Origin: CAWGCA01 sp963820955
GTDB taxonomy: Bacteria > Pseudomonadota > Gammaproteobacteria > Chromatiales > Chromatiaceae
NCBI GenBank assembly: GCA_963820955.1
Contig: CAWGCA010000008.1
Coordinates: 60,282-124,281, forward strand
DNA: 64,000 nucleotides
Direction of reading: 5' to 3'
The position numbers and the translations under genes are program-made. Under the pieces are notes generated by a model. The model saw only the letters and a program-made list of their open reading frames with translations, was not told the DNA's origin and searched no databases. Shown here one piece after another: positions 32,293-40,630 of the stretch. How positions within the stretch are numbered: the first letter of the stretch is position 1; every line of letters starts with the position of its first letter.

Positions 32293-32913
32293 ATGGCCTC
32301 CATATACGACCTTAAACCTAGGTTTCAGGGTCTTCTTCGACCGCTCACCAACCGCCTGGCGGCGGCTGGTATCAGCGCCAATCAGGTAACGATTTCGGCC
32401 TTGCTGCTGTCGCTCGCCGTCGGGGGGCTGGTGGTTTTATATCCGGATGCCCAATGGCCGCTGCTGCTGATCCCGCTGGTGTTGTTTCTGCGGATGGCGC
32501 TCAATGCCATCGACGGCATGCTGGCCCGCGAGCACGACATGAAATCCCCCCTTGGCGCCATGCTCAACGAACTGTGCGATGTGATCTCCGATGCCGTTCT
32601 CTACCTGCCGTTCTGCTGGGTGCCGGGATTCTCCCCCGCGCTGGTGGTCTCGGTGGTGCTGCTCGCCGTCATCAGCGAAATGACCGGGGTGGTCGCCGTG
32701 CAGATAGGTTCCGACCGACGCTACGAGGGTCCGATGGGAAAGAGCGACCGGGCATTCGTGTTCGGGGCCATCGGCCTGCTGGTGGGGCTGGGTCTGGATC
32801 CGGTGCCCTGGGTTAATTATGTACTACTGCTGGTATTGGTGCTTTGCGGTGCCACCATCGTCAACCGGGCGCGCCGTGCCCTGGAGACGGTGTCGTGCTC
32901 AATCCAGACCTGA
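32293..32913 (+). CDS. CDP-alcohol phosphatidyltransferase
   Basis: An integral membrane enzyme that transfers a phosphatidyl group from CDP-diacylglycerol to an alcohol. The 206-residue protein has the family motif DGxxAR...G...D...D as DGMLAREHDMKSPLGAMLNE followed by LCDVISD (near residues 77-103). About six helices are visible. The ATG at 32293 is preceded by AGGTAGG; a TTG at 32287 is an alternative. Its stop codon lies 19 bases inside the next gene, so the pair is coupled. Similar pairs (YnbA/YnbB of E. coli) are of unsettled function. The alcohol acceptor is unknown. Confidence 0.88.
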   Translation: MASIYDLKPRFQGLLRPLTNRLAAAGISANQVTISALLLSLAVGGLVVLYPDAQWPLLLIPLVLFLRMALNAIDGMLAREHDMKSPLGAMLNELCDVISDAVLYLPFCWVPGFSPALVVSVVLLAVISEMTGVVAVQIGSDRRYEGPMGKSDRAFVFGAIGLLVGLGLDPVPWVNYVLLLVLVLCGATIVNRARRALETVSCSIQT

Positions 32914-33836
32914 CCCCCAACCTGCTCTGGTCGCTGGCCGGTCTGTATGGCCTGTTGTTGCTGGCCTCGCTGGTGCTTGTCGTGCTGCGTCATCGGAATC
33001 CGCAGCGGGACTTCACTGAACTCTCCCAGCGCACCCGCTCCTGGTGGGTGATGGTAACCGTCTTCAGCGCGGCGATGCTGTTGTCACGTACCATCTCCCT
33101 GGTCTTTTTCGGCTTTATCAGTTTCCTGGCGCTCAAAGAGTATCTCTCTATCATTCCCACCCGACGCTCCGATCGCCGGGTGTTGTTCTGGGCCTACATC
33201 GCGATACCGGTTCAGTATTATTGGGTGGCTGTCGGCTGGTACGGGATGTTCATCATCTTCATTCCGGTTTACATGTTTCTCTTTCTGCCCCTGCGCATGG
33301 TGATTATCGGCGAGACCAAGTCGTTTCTGCGGGCTCTGGGCACCCTGCACTGGGGGTTGATGACCACGGTATTCAGCATCAGCCATCTGGCCTTTCTGCT
33401 GGTACTGCCTGCGGCGGGGAATCCGGTGGCCGGCGGGGCCGGGCTGGTTCTCTATCTGGTGTTTCTTACCCAGTTTAATGACGTTGCCCAGTATGTCTGG
33501 GGTAAGTTGCTGGGAAGCCACAAGGTGATCCCCAAAGTCAGCCCGAACAAGACCTGGGAAGGTTTTGTCGGTGGCCTGGTGACCACCGTGCTGCTTGCTG
33601 TACTCCTGGCCCCGGTGCTCACCCCGCTGCAGTGGCCAATGGCCCTGGTGGCCGCTCTCATCATCGCAGTCAGTGGTTTTATAGGCGATGTGACTATCTC
33701 CGCCCTGAAACGGGATATCGGCGTGAAGGACAGTGGCAGTCTCCTGCCCGGTCACGGCGGTATCCTCGACCGCATCGACAGCCTTACCTATACCGCACCG
33801 CTGTTTTTTCATTTCATCCACTACCTCTATTGGTGA
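32895..33836 (+). CDS. CdsA-like phosphatidate cytidylyltransferase
   Basis: This multipass enzyme makes CDP-diacylglycerol from phosphatidate and CTP. The GTG at 32895 gives 313 residues and overlaps the previous gene by 19 bases. The family signature is complete near the C terminus: SALKRDIGVKDSG followed by LLPGHGGILDRIDS, with SPNKTWEGFVGG upstream. The N-terminal extension has two extra helices. A housekeeping CdsA should exist elsewhere, so this copy probably makes CDP-activated lipid for the phosphatidyltransferase next to it. Confidence 0.9.
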   Translation: MLNPDLTPNLLWSLAGLYGLLLLASLVLVVLRHRNPQRDFTELSQRTRSWWVMVTVFSAAMLLSRTISLVFFGFISFLALKEYLSIIPTRRSDRRVLFWAYIAIPVQYYWVAVGWYGMFIIFIPVYMFLFLPLRMVIIGETKSFLRALGTLHWGLMTTVFSISHLAFLLVLPAAGNPVAGGAGLVLYLVFLTQFNDVAQYVWGKLLGSHKVIPKVSPNKTWEGFVGGLVTTVLLAVLLAPVLTPLQWPMALVAALIIAVSGFIGDVTISALKRDIGVKDSGSLLPGHGGILDRIDSLTYTAPLFFHFIHYLYW

Positions 33837-33838
33837 CC

Positions 33839-34483
33839 ATGTACAGGCTGCTGCGCTTTCTGTTTTTTAACCTGTTCGTCCGCTTCTTCGTGCTGGTGTT
33901 GCTGGGGTTGAACGTCCGCCATCGGCAAAGACTCCCCGCCAGAGGACCGGCCATACTGGTCGCAAACCACAACAGCCACCTGGATACCATGGTGCTCATG
34001 ACCCTGTTATCTCCGCGGCTGTTGCCGCAGGTACAGCCGGTGGCGGCCATGGACTATTTTCTGCGTAACCGTTTGCTGGCCTGGTTTGCGCTGAAGATCG
34101 TCGGCATTCTGCCCCTGAAGCGACAGCGAAAGGAGCCGGGGGAGGATCCGCTGGCGCCCGTCCACCAGGCGTTGGATCAGGGCAGGGTACTGATCTTCTT
34201 TCCGGAAGGCAGCCGTGGTGAGCCGGAAAAGCTGTCCGATATCAAGACCGGGATTGCCCGCCTGGCAGAGCGCCACCCGGCTGTCCCGGTAATACCGGTC
34301 TATCTGCACGGATTGGGCAAGGCGCTGCCCAAAGGGGAGGCGCTGTTCGTGCCCTTTTTCTGTGATGTGTTTGTTGGTGAGGCCCTGGGGTGGGTAGCGG
34401 ACCGCAAGGGTTACATGACACAACTGGAGAATGCCTTCAGGAATCTGGCTGCGGAGGGGGATTTCTCGACCTGGGAAATGTAG
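33839..34483 (+). CDS. PlsC-like 1-acylglycerol-3-phosphate O-acyltransferase
   Basis: A 214-residue member of the PlsC family, which acylates lysophosphatidate or a related lysophospholipid at the inner membrane. The catalytic motif NHNSHLD (H and D of HxxxxD) is near residue 42, and FPEGSRGEPEKLSD, the glycerol-phosphate binding motif, is near residue 121. The N terminus is a hydrophobic helix. It starts two bases after the CdsA-like stop, completing a three-gene cassette: acyltransferase, activation and head-group transfer. Confidence 0.9.
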   Translation: MYRLLRFLFFNLFVRFFVLVLLGLNVRHRQRLPARGPAILVANHNSHLDTMVLMTLLSPRLLPQVQPVAAMDYFLRNRLLAWFALKIVGILPLKRQRKEPGEDPLAPVHQALDQGRVLIFFPEGSRGEPEKLSDIKTGIARLAERHPAVPVIPVYLHGLGKALPKGEALFVPFFCDVFVGEALGWVADRKGYMTQLENAFRNLAAEGDFSTWEM

Positions 34484-34570
34484 CAAAGGTTCTACGGTAG
34501 CTGGGACCGTTTTCCCAGACAGTTTATACTCAAAGCTGGCTGCACAGAGTGATTCATATCCGGGTGCCAC

Positions 34571-34909
34571 ATGAGTTTGAAAAAATTCGGCGTTACTGTC
34601 TGCTGTGAAGATTGCGTTTGCGGATCGAATGACGGGGACGGAAACTTCGACGTGAGAGTGCCTGTCAGCGACACTGAAAGCCGTATTGCGGGCATTGCAA
34701 CACTGCATTGCGCCGTTTCACGAGAACACCATCAGGTCGAACTCAGAGAGTGGAAAGACGCCGACCATCTTTCTATAAGCCCCTCAGAAACTGTCCAGCA
34801 GCGAATATCGGAAGCTCTCGCCTTTGTTGCCGATCAACGGATCTGCGGCAACCGCCATATCTGCCCTGCAGAGGTCATCCAGATAGTTAAGAAGCAGAAT
34901 AGTTGTTAG
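34571..34909 (+). CDS. Hypothetical protein with cysteine-rich N terminus
   Basis: A 112-residue protein with no recognised family. The N terminus holds CCEDCVCG and later a pair CxxxxxxC (CGNRHIC), suggesting metal binding or disulfides. Sequence between residues 25 and 60 is acidic with DGDGNFDVRVPVSD. No signal peptide is obvious and the ribosome-binding site is weak. It may be an independent gene after the lipid cassette; coding is plausible but not certain. Confidence 0.5.
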   Translation: MSLKKFGVTVCCEDCVCGSNDGDGNFDVRVPVSDTESRIAGIATLHCAVSREHHQVELREWKDADHLSISPSETVQQRISEALAFVADQRICGNRHICPAEVIQIVKKQNSC

Positions 34910-34965
34910 GGCCTGCTGAGCAAAAATCGCCCTAGTTAAATGCTACTCACAGGAGTCCGTCTATC

Positions 34966-35280
34966 TCAGCGAAGCAAATCCCACATGTTGTAGCCATTGA
35001 GCTTACACCACTTGCGGCATTTCCTCAGCGCAGCGGCCTCTATCTGCCGGACTCTCTCGGTGGAAACCCCCAACTCATGGGAAATCTGATCCAGGCTGTA
35101 TCCAGCCCGGTAAGTCTTCAGCACCTGCTTGGTGGGCAGTTGTGGCGGCTGAGGGGTGGTAACGTAACCGTACGTCCGCTGAATGAGATCGACGGTGTCT
35201 TCGAGAATCCAGGCTTTGCTGGCAAAACTGGCATTCGAGGCGTCTCGCATCGCGTTGTTACATAGGTTGTTGCTGGCCAT
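34966..35280 (-). CDS. Orphan sigma-70 region 4-like DNA-binding protein
   Basis: A 104-residue protein whose C-terminal half resembles sigma-70 region 4: LDQISHELGVSTERVRQIEAAALRKCRKW, with the helix-turn-helix that normally contacts the -35 box. There is no region 2, so it cannot act as a full sigma factor. It has four conserved cysteines. Possible roles are an anti-sigma or a transcription modulator. It is monocistronic and the upstream spacer (35281-35964) contains its presumed promoter. Confidence 0.78.
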   Translation of the reverse strand: MASNNLCNNAMRDASNASFASKAWILEDTVDLIQRTYGYVTTPQPPQLPTKQVLKTYRAGYSLDQISHELGVSTERVRQIEAAALRKCRKWCKLNGYNMWDLLR

Positions 35281-35964
35281 CTTCTGCTCTCGATAAATCT
35301 AAGTAAAAAAAGGGATAGGATCTGCAATCCACTCTTGTCATGGGACTGATCCGTATCGTTGGGGTAGGGCAGTCCTCAGCTGCCACACCCTTGGGGGCAA
35401 GGCCATTCTTGATCCACTTCCATACCTCCCTTTAACTATTTGCCTTTAACTCCGTATTAGTTTGATTTTCCACGAGTCCTGTCAGAAAGGTGCAGGCTCT
35501 TGTATTTCAAAATCGCAATAGCCGTGCCATAGCGTTTTTTTTGGCTTGTATATATAGAGTGATATGAGAATAAAAAATAAAAAAACATATACTTATATAA
35601 TTAATACGGATGAGTTATGAGCGCGAGAGACGGCACTAGAGAAGGGGGCAAAGGGTATAAAATGTGGCGGATCCCCCAGTTTTGTTGATCTATACACCGA
35701 AATTGTGGAAGGCGGAAAAAACGGTGCCTGGAGATTCCGAAACAGGACTGGGGCATCGGGATTCGATACCACCGGGGATCAGGCGAAGCGGTGGATTCGG
35801 TTCGTCTCCGCGGATCAGCACCTGGCTGCTCAAAACAGCAGACTTTATTTAAGTCAGCGTCAGTACTGACGATACAGAGTTCAGGTTTGTAAGGTCAGAA
35901 ATTCCTACTAGCACTATTGATTCCACTCGGTTGATTGGAGGTGGGCAGACGGAGAATTCGCTTA
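35281..35964. other. AT-rich spacer
   Basis: About 680 bases separate the sigma-like gene and the HDOD pseudogene. The section near 35520-35620 is markedly AT-rich. Nothing that looks like a functional gene or RNA is evident; short open frames such as 35664-35852 have no family match and poor composition. Confidence 0.4.
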
Positions 35965-37156
35965 ATGAGTGCCCGTAATATCCTATTCGTCGAAACGGAC
36001 GGCAGTGTTCTGCAAGGGTTGATAAGAACCCTCACAGGTTTCAATGCAGATTGGCAGATTGTGCTAGTAACGCGGATGCTGCGTTGGAGATGATGACTCA
36101 ACGCAGATTCTGTATGGTCGTGGCGGGATTTAGCGATAGTGCGAGCGAGTGCGAACGGTTTCTTTGAGAAGTTCAACGACATGCCCCAACGGCCATACGC
36201 TTGGCCTTGCTTTCGCAGTCCCATAGACAGTGTCTCACCTCGTCCCTGGAGTTCGCATACCAGTGCTTTTCTGATCAATGCCCCGCCGAGGAGATCGCTG
36301 CCGCTATCCGGCGGGGATTGGAGGTGTGGGATCGGTGTCAGGACAATCCCGCGCTGGCAGGACTGTTACCGCAGATCCACAACATTCCTACGCCTCCCAA
36401 CCCGTATTTCGAGATCCGAGAGGAGATGAATGCGCCGAACTGCGACGCGCGTGGGATCGCCAGCGTCCTGTCCCGCGATCCCGCCTTGTGCGCCAAGTTG
36501 TTGAAAATTGCAAATTCCGTTTTTTTGCAATGCCGCGAACTGTGTCGGATGTGTATGAAGCGGTAACCTTTCTGGGCACAGATACCCTCTCTTCTCTGGT
36601 GTTGGCGACCCATGTATTCATAGTATGCCGATCCCGGGAATAAACCTCGATGCTTTGTGGAAACACTGCCTTGCTACGTCGGCTATGGCCCGGGAAATCG
36701 TTGCGCAACAAGGGGGTAATCGGAGGGTGCATCAATAGCGCTGGTGTAGCGGGTCTGCTGCACGACATAGGCCAGTTCTTATTTTCTCTAAACATGCCCG
36801 ATCGTTACCAACCCATGCTCCGCAGCAGTGGTGGTGATGAAGAGAAATTACTGCAGATGGAGCAGGAAACATTTGGGCTGGGTCATCCCGAACTCAGTTC
36901 TTATCTGCTGGCGCTGTGGAGTCTTCCCGAGGCGGTTGTCAAGGCAGTTGCCTTTCATCACAACTCGTCTGGTTGCTCTAAACAACCAAAGTGCGCTATC
37001 ACAAGTGCCGTGTTTATGGCGGAATGGTTCCTGCAAAGATTTTCCATGCAGGAAGATTTCGACCAGGAAGGTGAGCTCTACCCGGGTGAATGTTTGCCAG
37101 GACAGATCGAGAGCTGGAAGGAGACCTGTGCCCAACTCATGGCCAGGACCATATAG
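35965..37156 (+). pseudogene. Decayed receiver/HDOD-domain signalling gene
   Basis: The protein signal moves through the three frames at least six times. In order one reads MSARNILFVETDGSVLQGLI (receiver-like start at ATG 35965), ASNADAALEMMTQRRFCMVV, then FFEKFNDMPQRP, LLSQSHRQCLTSSLEFAYQC, the HDOD core segments DARGIASVLSRDPALCAKLL and TVSDVYEAVTFLGTDTLSSL, then AGVAGLLHDIGQFLFSLNMP and ALWSLPEAVVKAVAFHHN. No single frame gives a full product. The intact gene would encode roughly 395 residues: a degenerate receiver followed by an HDOD output domain. Its position directly before the sigma-54 activator at 37232 suggests they once worked together. It may be a real pseudogene or a local consensus error. 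Confidence 0.72.
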
Positions 37157-37231
37157 TCGCGGGTGGTTAGGTGAATGGCGATGCTCGCCCTTTCACGCAT
37201 TCTGTCGGAACAGGGGACTTGAGGCGTTGAC

Positions 37232-40200
37232 GTGTCTGTAAGAGACGCTTTACAGAACTATCTTCGGTCCGTCATGCAGATCACCGGCGCGGATGCAGCT
37301 TCTCTTTGTCTTGCTTCGGAGTTGGATCGGCAGACTTTCTTTCTTCTTCATGGGGGAAATCTGTCGCCTTTACCCGAGTTGGACGGCGTGAAATCCGCCG
37401 CTGAACATTATGCGGAAATGATGTCAGATCCGTTCGCCGGCACCGCAAGTGATGAACCGGTTGTTCGTTTTCAACCCAGTAGCGTCGCGGGGGGCTATCT
37501 GCTCGGGATCGACATTCATCGCATGCGATTGGTGTCGGCCAAAAAGGAGGCATCTAGCCAACCGGATCGGCGCAGCGAAGGGCAAAGCGGTCTTGTTATC
37601 AGCGATGTCAACCATGGAATGATCTGGCTCGGATTACGCTATGACGCCGCATCTAAGCCAGATTTTGTATCAAAGTGCGGAAATAGTCTCAAGGCATTCT
37701 CCACAAAGCATCCCATGTCAGCCGACGAGGGGGCGATCTGGACCCTGGCTTTGGGCGGGTATATGGCATGGGAGGCACATCGGCTCTCCCTGTTGCAGCA
37801 GGATTCGATCAGTCAATTACCGGGACGAATAGAGTTTCAGGCCTGTCTGAGACGCGAGTACGAGAAGGCTGCGCGCGAGCATCATTCCCTGGGTTTGATA
37901 CTGGTTAACCCCGACGAGTTTGGCCTGATCAATCATCGTCTGGGTCAGCAAACAGGTGATGCCGCACTGCGTGAAGTGGCGGAGAGACTTTCAGGCAACC
38001 TGCGTCGTTCCGACCAGGTGTTTCGTTATGGCGGTGCTGTCTTCGTCGTGATCATGCCGACGGCCGGGCTTTCTGTCGTTAACACGCTGGCCGAGAAACT
38101 ACGTCAGACACTGACCCAACATGCCTATGTGAATGGTGCTGCACACTTCGCCTTCAGTATCGGCGCGGCAGTCTGTGAAGACTGTGCCGGTGATGGGGCA
38201 TCGACGGCAGGCCCGACTGAACTGCTGCATCAGGCCGATCAGGCGCTTAACGTAGCCAAGCTATCCGGTGGTGCGCGCACGGTGTGCTGGCATACCGATG
38301 GCATACAACAGGGCATCGGCCACCTGGACCGACTGAGTGGAATTTTTACTGCCGATACCGAGAAAGACTACCGTAACATGCTGTTGTTGTGGGACACGAT
38401 TACAGTTATCTCTTCCAGGTTGGAGAGAGAAGCGATCGCCCGTGAGTTCGTTGATCGTGTCGGTTCCACTTTTAAGCCCGATAAAGTCGCGCTCTTCGTC
38501 AACCAGGGGGCAGAGAAACTCCAACTCCTGGCAGCCAACCGGCTTCAGCCCAATAACCTGGAACGTGTCTCTGACAGGCTTGAGTTGTCTATTTCGATCG
38601 ACCAGAAGAAGCTGCTCAACGATGCACAGCAACACAGGCGAACCGAGCGTCTGCGCTTTGAGGGTGGTAGGGCCGGATTGGTCTCTAACGGCGGTAAACC
38701 CAGTATCGCTTACGCTATTCCACTGCAGGCCAGGAATGAATGTCTCGGGTCTCTATACCTGGAAGGGCCGGAAGAGGTGCTCAAGCTGGACACCTCAGAT
38801 CTTATCTTTCTGGACGCCCTGGCCAGTCAAATTGGCGTAGCACTGGATCGTGCCGCGCTGATCTATCGCTGGAAGCAGGAAAAAGAGCGTGAAAGCGAGC
38901 GTTTAAGGCAGGAGGTTCAGGAGTTACGTCAGGCTATTCAACACGGTCGACTGGTGTATCGGTCCAGCCAGATGGAGGGGGTGCTCGACACCCTGCGCAA
39001 GGTGGCCCCAACGGATGTGACCGTTTTGATTAGCGGTGAGAGTGGCACCGGAAAAGAGATGCTTGCTCGTACGCTGCACGACTTGAGTGCGCGTCAAGAT
39101 AGGGCCTTTGTTACTATCGATTGCGGGGCCATTGCTCAGAGTTTGATGGATACCGAGCTGTTCGGACATGTAAAAGGAGCCTATACCGGGGCTCAGGGGT
39201 CTGCCCCAGGACGTATAATGCAGGCCGATGGCGGCACAATCTTCCTTGATGAAATTGGTGAAGTGCCTCTGGAGATCCAATCAAAGTTACTTCGTTTTCT
39301 GCAGGAGAAGGAGATTACGCCGGTGGGAGGGGTCCAGCCGGTATCGGTCGATGTGCGTATCGTTGCGGCCACCAACCGGGACCTTGCGAATGAAGTAGCG
39401 AAAGGGCGTTTTCGCAGCGATCTTTACTATCGTCTACAGGTGGTTACTGTAATTGCGCCGCCACTGCGAGAACGACCTGATGATATTTTGCCGCTGGCGG
39501 AGCATTTTCTTGAGCGTTTCGCCAAGGATTATGGCAAAAACACGCTGTCGCTCGATCAGTCGGCGGAAACCGCATTGCTCGACTATTCCTGGCCGGGCAA
39601 CGTACGTGAACTGCAGCATCGTATCCTGCAGGCGGTTGTGATGTCTGACAAGGATGAGATCGGGTGGGGAGACTTGCGTCTTCCCATCAATACCTCCCCT
39701 CAGGCAAAAGGCCAAAGCATATTGCCGCCTGCGGAGGAACCGGTTTCCATCCCCTCCAACCGGGGAGTAACTGAGCCGGCACTGACGGTGACCGGAGCAA
39801 ATCAATCGGGAAACAATCCATGGATTGTGCTGCGTGAAGCACTCAAACACCAGGTAAGTAGCGTCCTGGCAACAGACGGTGTATCGGTCCCTTTGGGTCG
39901 GTGGCTGGCCGACGATCTGGTGCTTATCGCAGATCAAGAGGCCAATAGTACAGCCAGCCGCGCCTCAACGGCCCTGGGAATGGCGGAAACCACATTCCGT
40001 CGGCGCCTGGAAAAAGTGAAACGGGAGTATCAAGCCGGGTTGATCGTTCGCAGTTCGGACTGGTCTGCCTTACCGCCTATCCTTACCAATCTGATTACCA
40101 GCAAGCACTCGTCAATCGGTGAAAAGCTGTTCGAGCGGGCCCGCTGGGTGCTGCTGGAAGAGGTAGTAGCACGAGTGCATCAGGATAGCGCCAGGGGTTC

Positions 40201-40261
40201 GGCCCTCATGGGCGTTACCACCCCCACCTATCGTCGCTGGACAAGCTCGTTACAGGATTAG
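37232..40261 (+). CDS. Sigma-54 activator with degenerate GGDEF and GAF domains
   Basis: A 1009-residue cytoplasmic regulator. The N-terminal 190 residues are unassigned. Residues about 195-350 form a GGDEF-like domain in which the active-site GGDEF is replaced by RYGGAVFVV, so it should not synthesise c-di-GMP but might bind it. A GAF domain follows (about 380-560). The AAA+ core begins near 595 with Walker A GESGTGKE, Walker B GGTIFLDEIG, and GAYTGA in place of GAFTGA for sigma-54 contact. A Fis-type helix-turn-helix (TALGMAETTFRRRLEKVKRE) lies near 915-935, with a further helix-turn-helix-like end. GTG 37232 has GAGG seven bases upstream. The next gene, a diguanylate cyclase, has a sigma-54-like promoter and is the likely target. 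Confidence 0.88.
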   Translation: MSVRDALQNYLRSVMQITGADAASLCLASELDRQTFFLLHGGNLSPLPELDGVKSAAEHYAEMMSDPFAGTASDEPVVRFQPSSVAGGYLLGIDIHRMRLVSAKKEASSQPDRRSEGQSGLVISDVNHGMIWLGLRYDAASKPDFVSKCGNSLKAFSTKHPMSADEGAIWTLALGGYMAWEAHRLSLLQQDSISQLPGRIEFQACLRREYEKAAREHHSLGLILVNPDEFGLINHRLGQQTGDAALREVAERLSGNLRRSDQVFRYGGAVFVVIMPTAGLSVVNTLAEKLRQTLTQHAYVNGAAHFAFSIGAAVCEDCAGDGASTAGPTELLHQADQALNVAKLSGGARTVCWHTDGIQQGIGHLDRLSGIFTADTEKDYRNMLLLWDTITVISSRLEREAIAREFVDRVGSTFKPDKVALFVNQGAEKLQLLAANRLQPNNLERVSDRLELSISIDQKKLLNDAQQHRRTERLRFEGGRAGLVSNGGKPSIAYAIPLQARNECLGSLYLEGPEEVLKLDTSDLIFLDALASQIGVALDRAALIYRWKQEKERESERLRQEVQELRQAIQHGRLVYRSSQMEGVLDTLRKVAPTDVTVLISGESGTGKEMLARTLHDLSARQDRAFVTIDCGAIAQSLMDTELFGHVKGAYTGAQGSAPGRIMQADGGTIFLDEIGEVPLEIQSKLLRFLQEKEITPVGGVQPVSVDVRIVAATNRDLANEVAKGRFRSDLYYRLQVVTVIAPPLRERPDDILPLAEHFLERFAKDYGKNTLSLDQSAETALLDYSWPGNVRELQHRILQAVVMSDKDEIGWGDLRLPINTSPQAKGQSILPPAEEPVSIPSNRGVTEPALTVTGANQSGNNPWIVLREALKHQVSSVLATDGVSVPLGRWLADDLVLIADQEANSTASRASTALGMAETTFRRRLEKVKREYQAGLIVRSSDWSALPPILTNLITSKHSSIGEKLFERARWVLLEEVVARVHQDSARGSALMGVTTPTYRRWTSSLQD

Positions 40262-40327
40262 TGGCGGGGTACTAGTTCCGAGCCTATCAAACGTCGTTCC
40301 AACCACCGCTTTTTTCTCCAAATACAC

Positions 40328-40359
40328 CACTATTTCGGTTTTTTCCACCGAAAAAAGTG
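40328..40359. promoter_or_regulatory. Inverted repeat after the sigma-54 activator gene
   Basis: CACTATTTCGG pairs with CCGAAAAAAGTG across a nine-base loop. It may be a terminator for the activator gene or a binding site for the activator, since it lies about 150 bases upstream of the candidate promoter at 40504. Confidence 0.4.
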
Positions 40360-40503
40360 AAAATCAGTGATCAATTTTGGAATGGGAACAAGATAATTAA
40401 ACCCGTAATATTTTATGTTATTTGTGCGTATATATTATAAATATATGATAAATATATTAATTATATTTTTTAGTCAAGGCGCCCATTCAGTCGAAATACA
40501 TAC

Positions 40504-40518
40504 TGGCACAAATGCTGC
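40504..40518 (+). promoter_or_regulatory. Candidate sigma-54 promoter of the diguanylate cyclase gene
   Basis: TGGCACAAATGCTGC has a perfect -24 TGGCAC, GG-N10-GC spacing and a one-base mismatch in the -12 half (CTGC for TTGC). An AT-rich stretch (40380-40470), of the kind IHF uses for bending, lies just upstream, and the upstream neighbour is a sigma-54 activator. Confidence 0.65.
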
Positions 40519-40630
40519 GGCTATTCAGTCAAGAGAGATCTGGTGAGACGAAACGAGTCCGTTGCCGTTTAACAGCTGTTTCTTGTTCCTGCATAGATAC
40601 AAGAGAATATCTTTGGGATCGGTTCAATCA

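Noticed and set aside
35664..35852. Small 62-residue open frame in the AT-rich spacer
   Set aside because: No ribosome-binding site, no family resemblance and poor composition.
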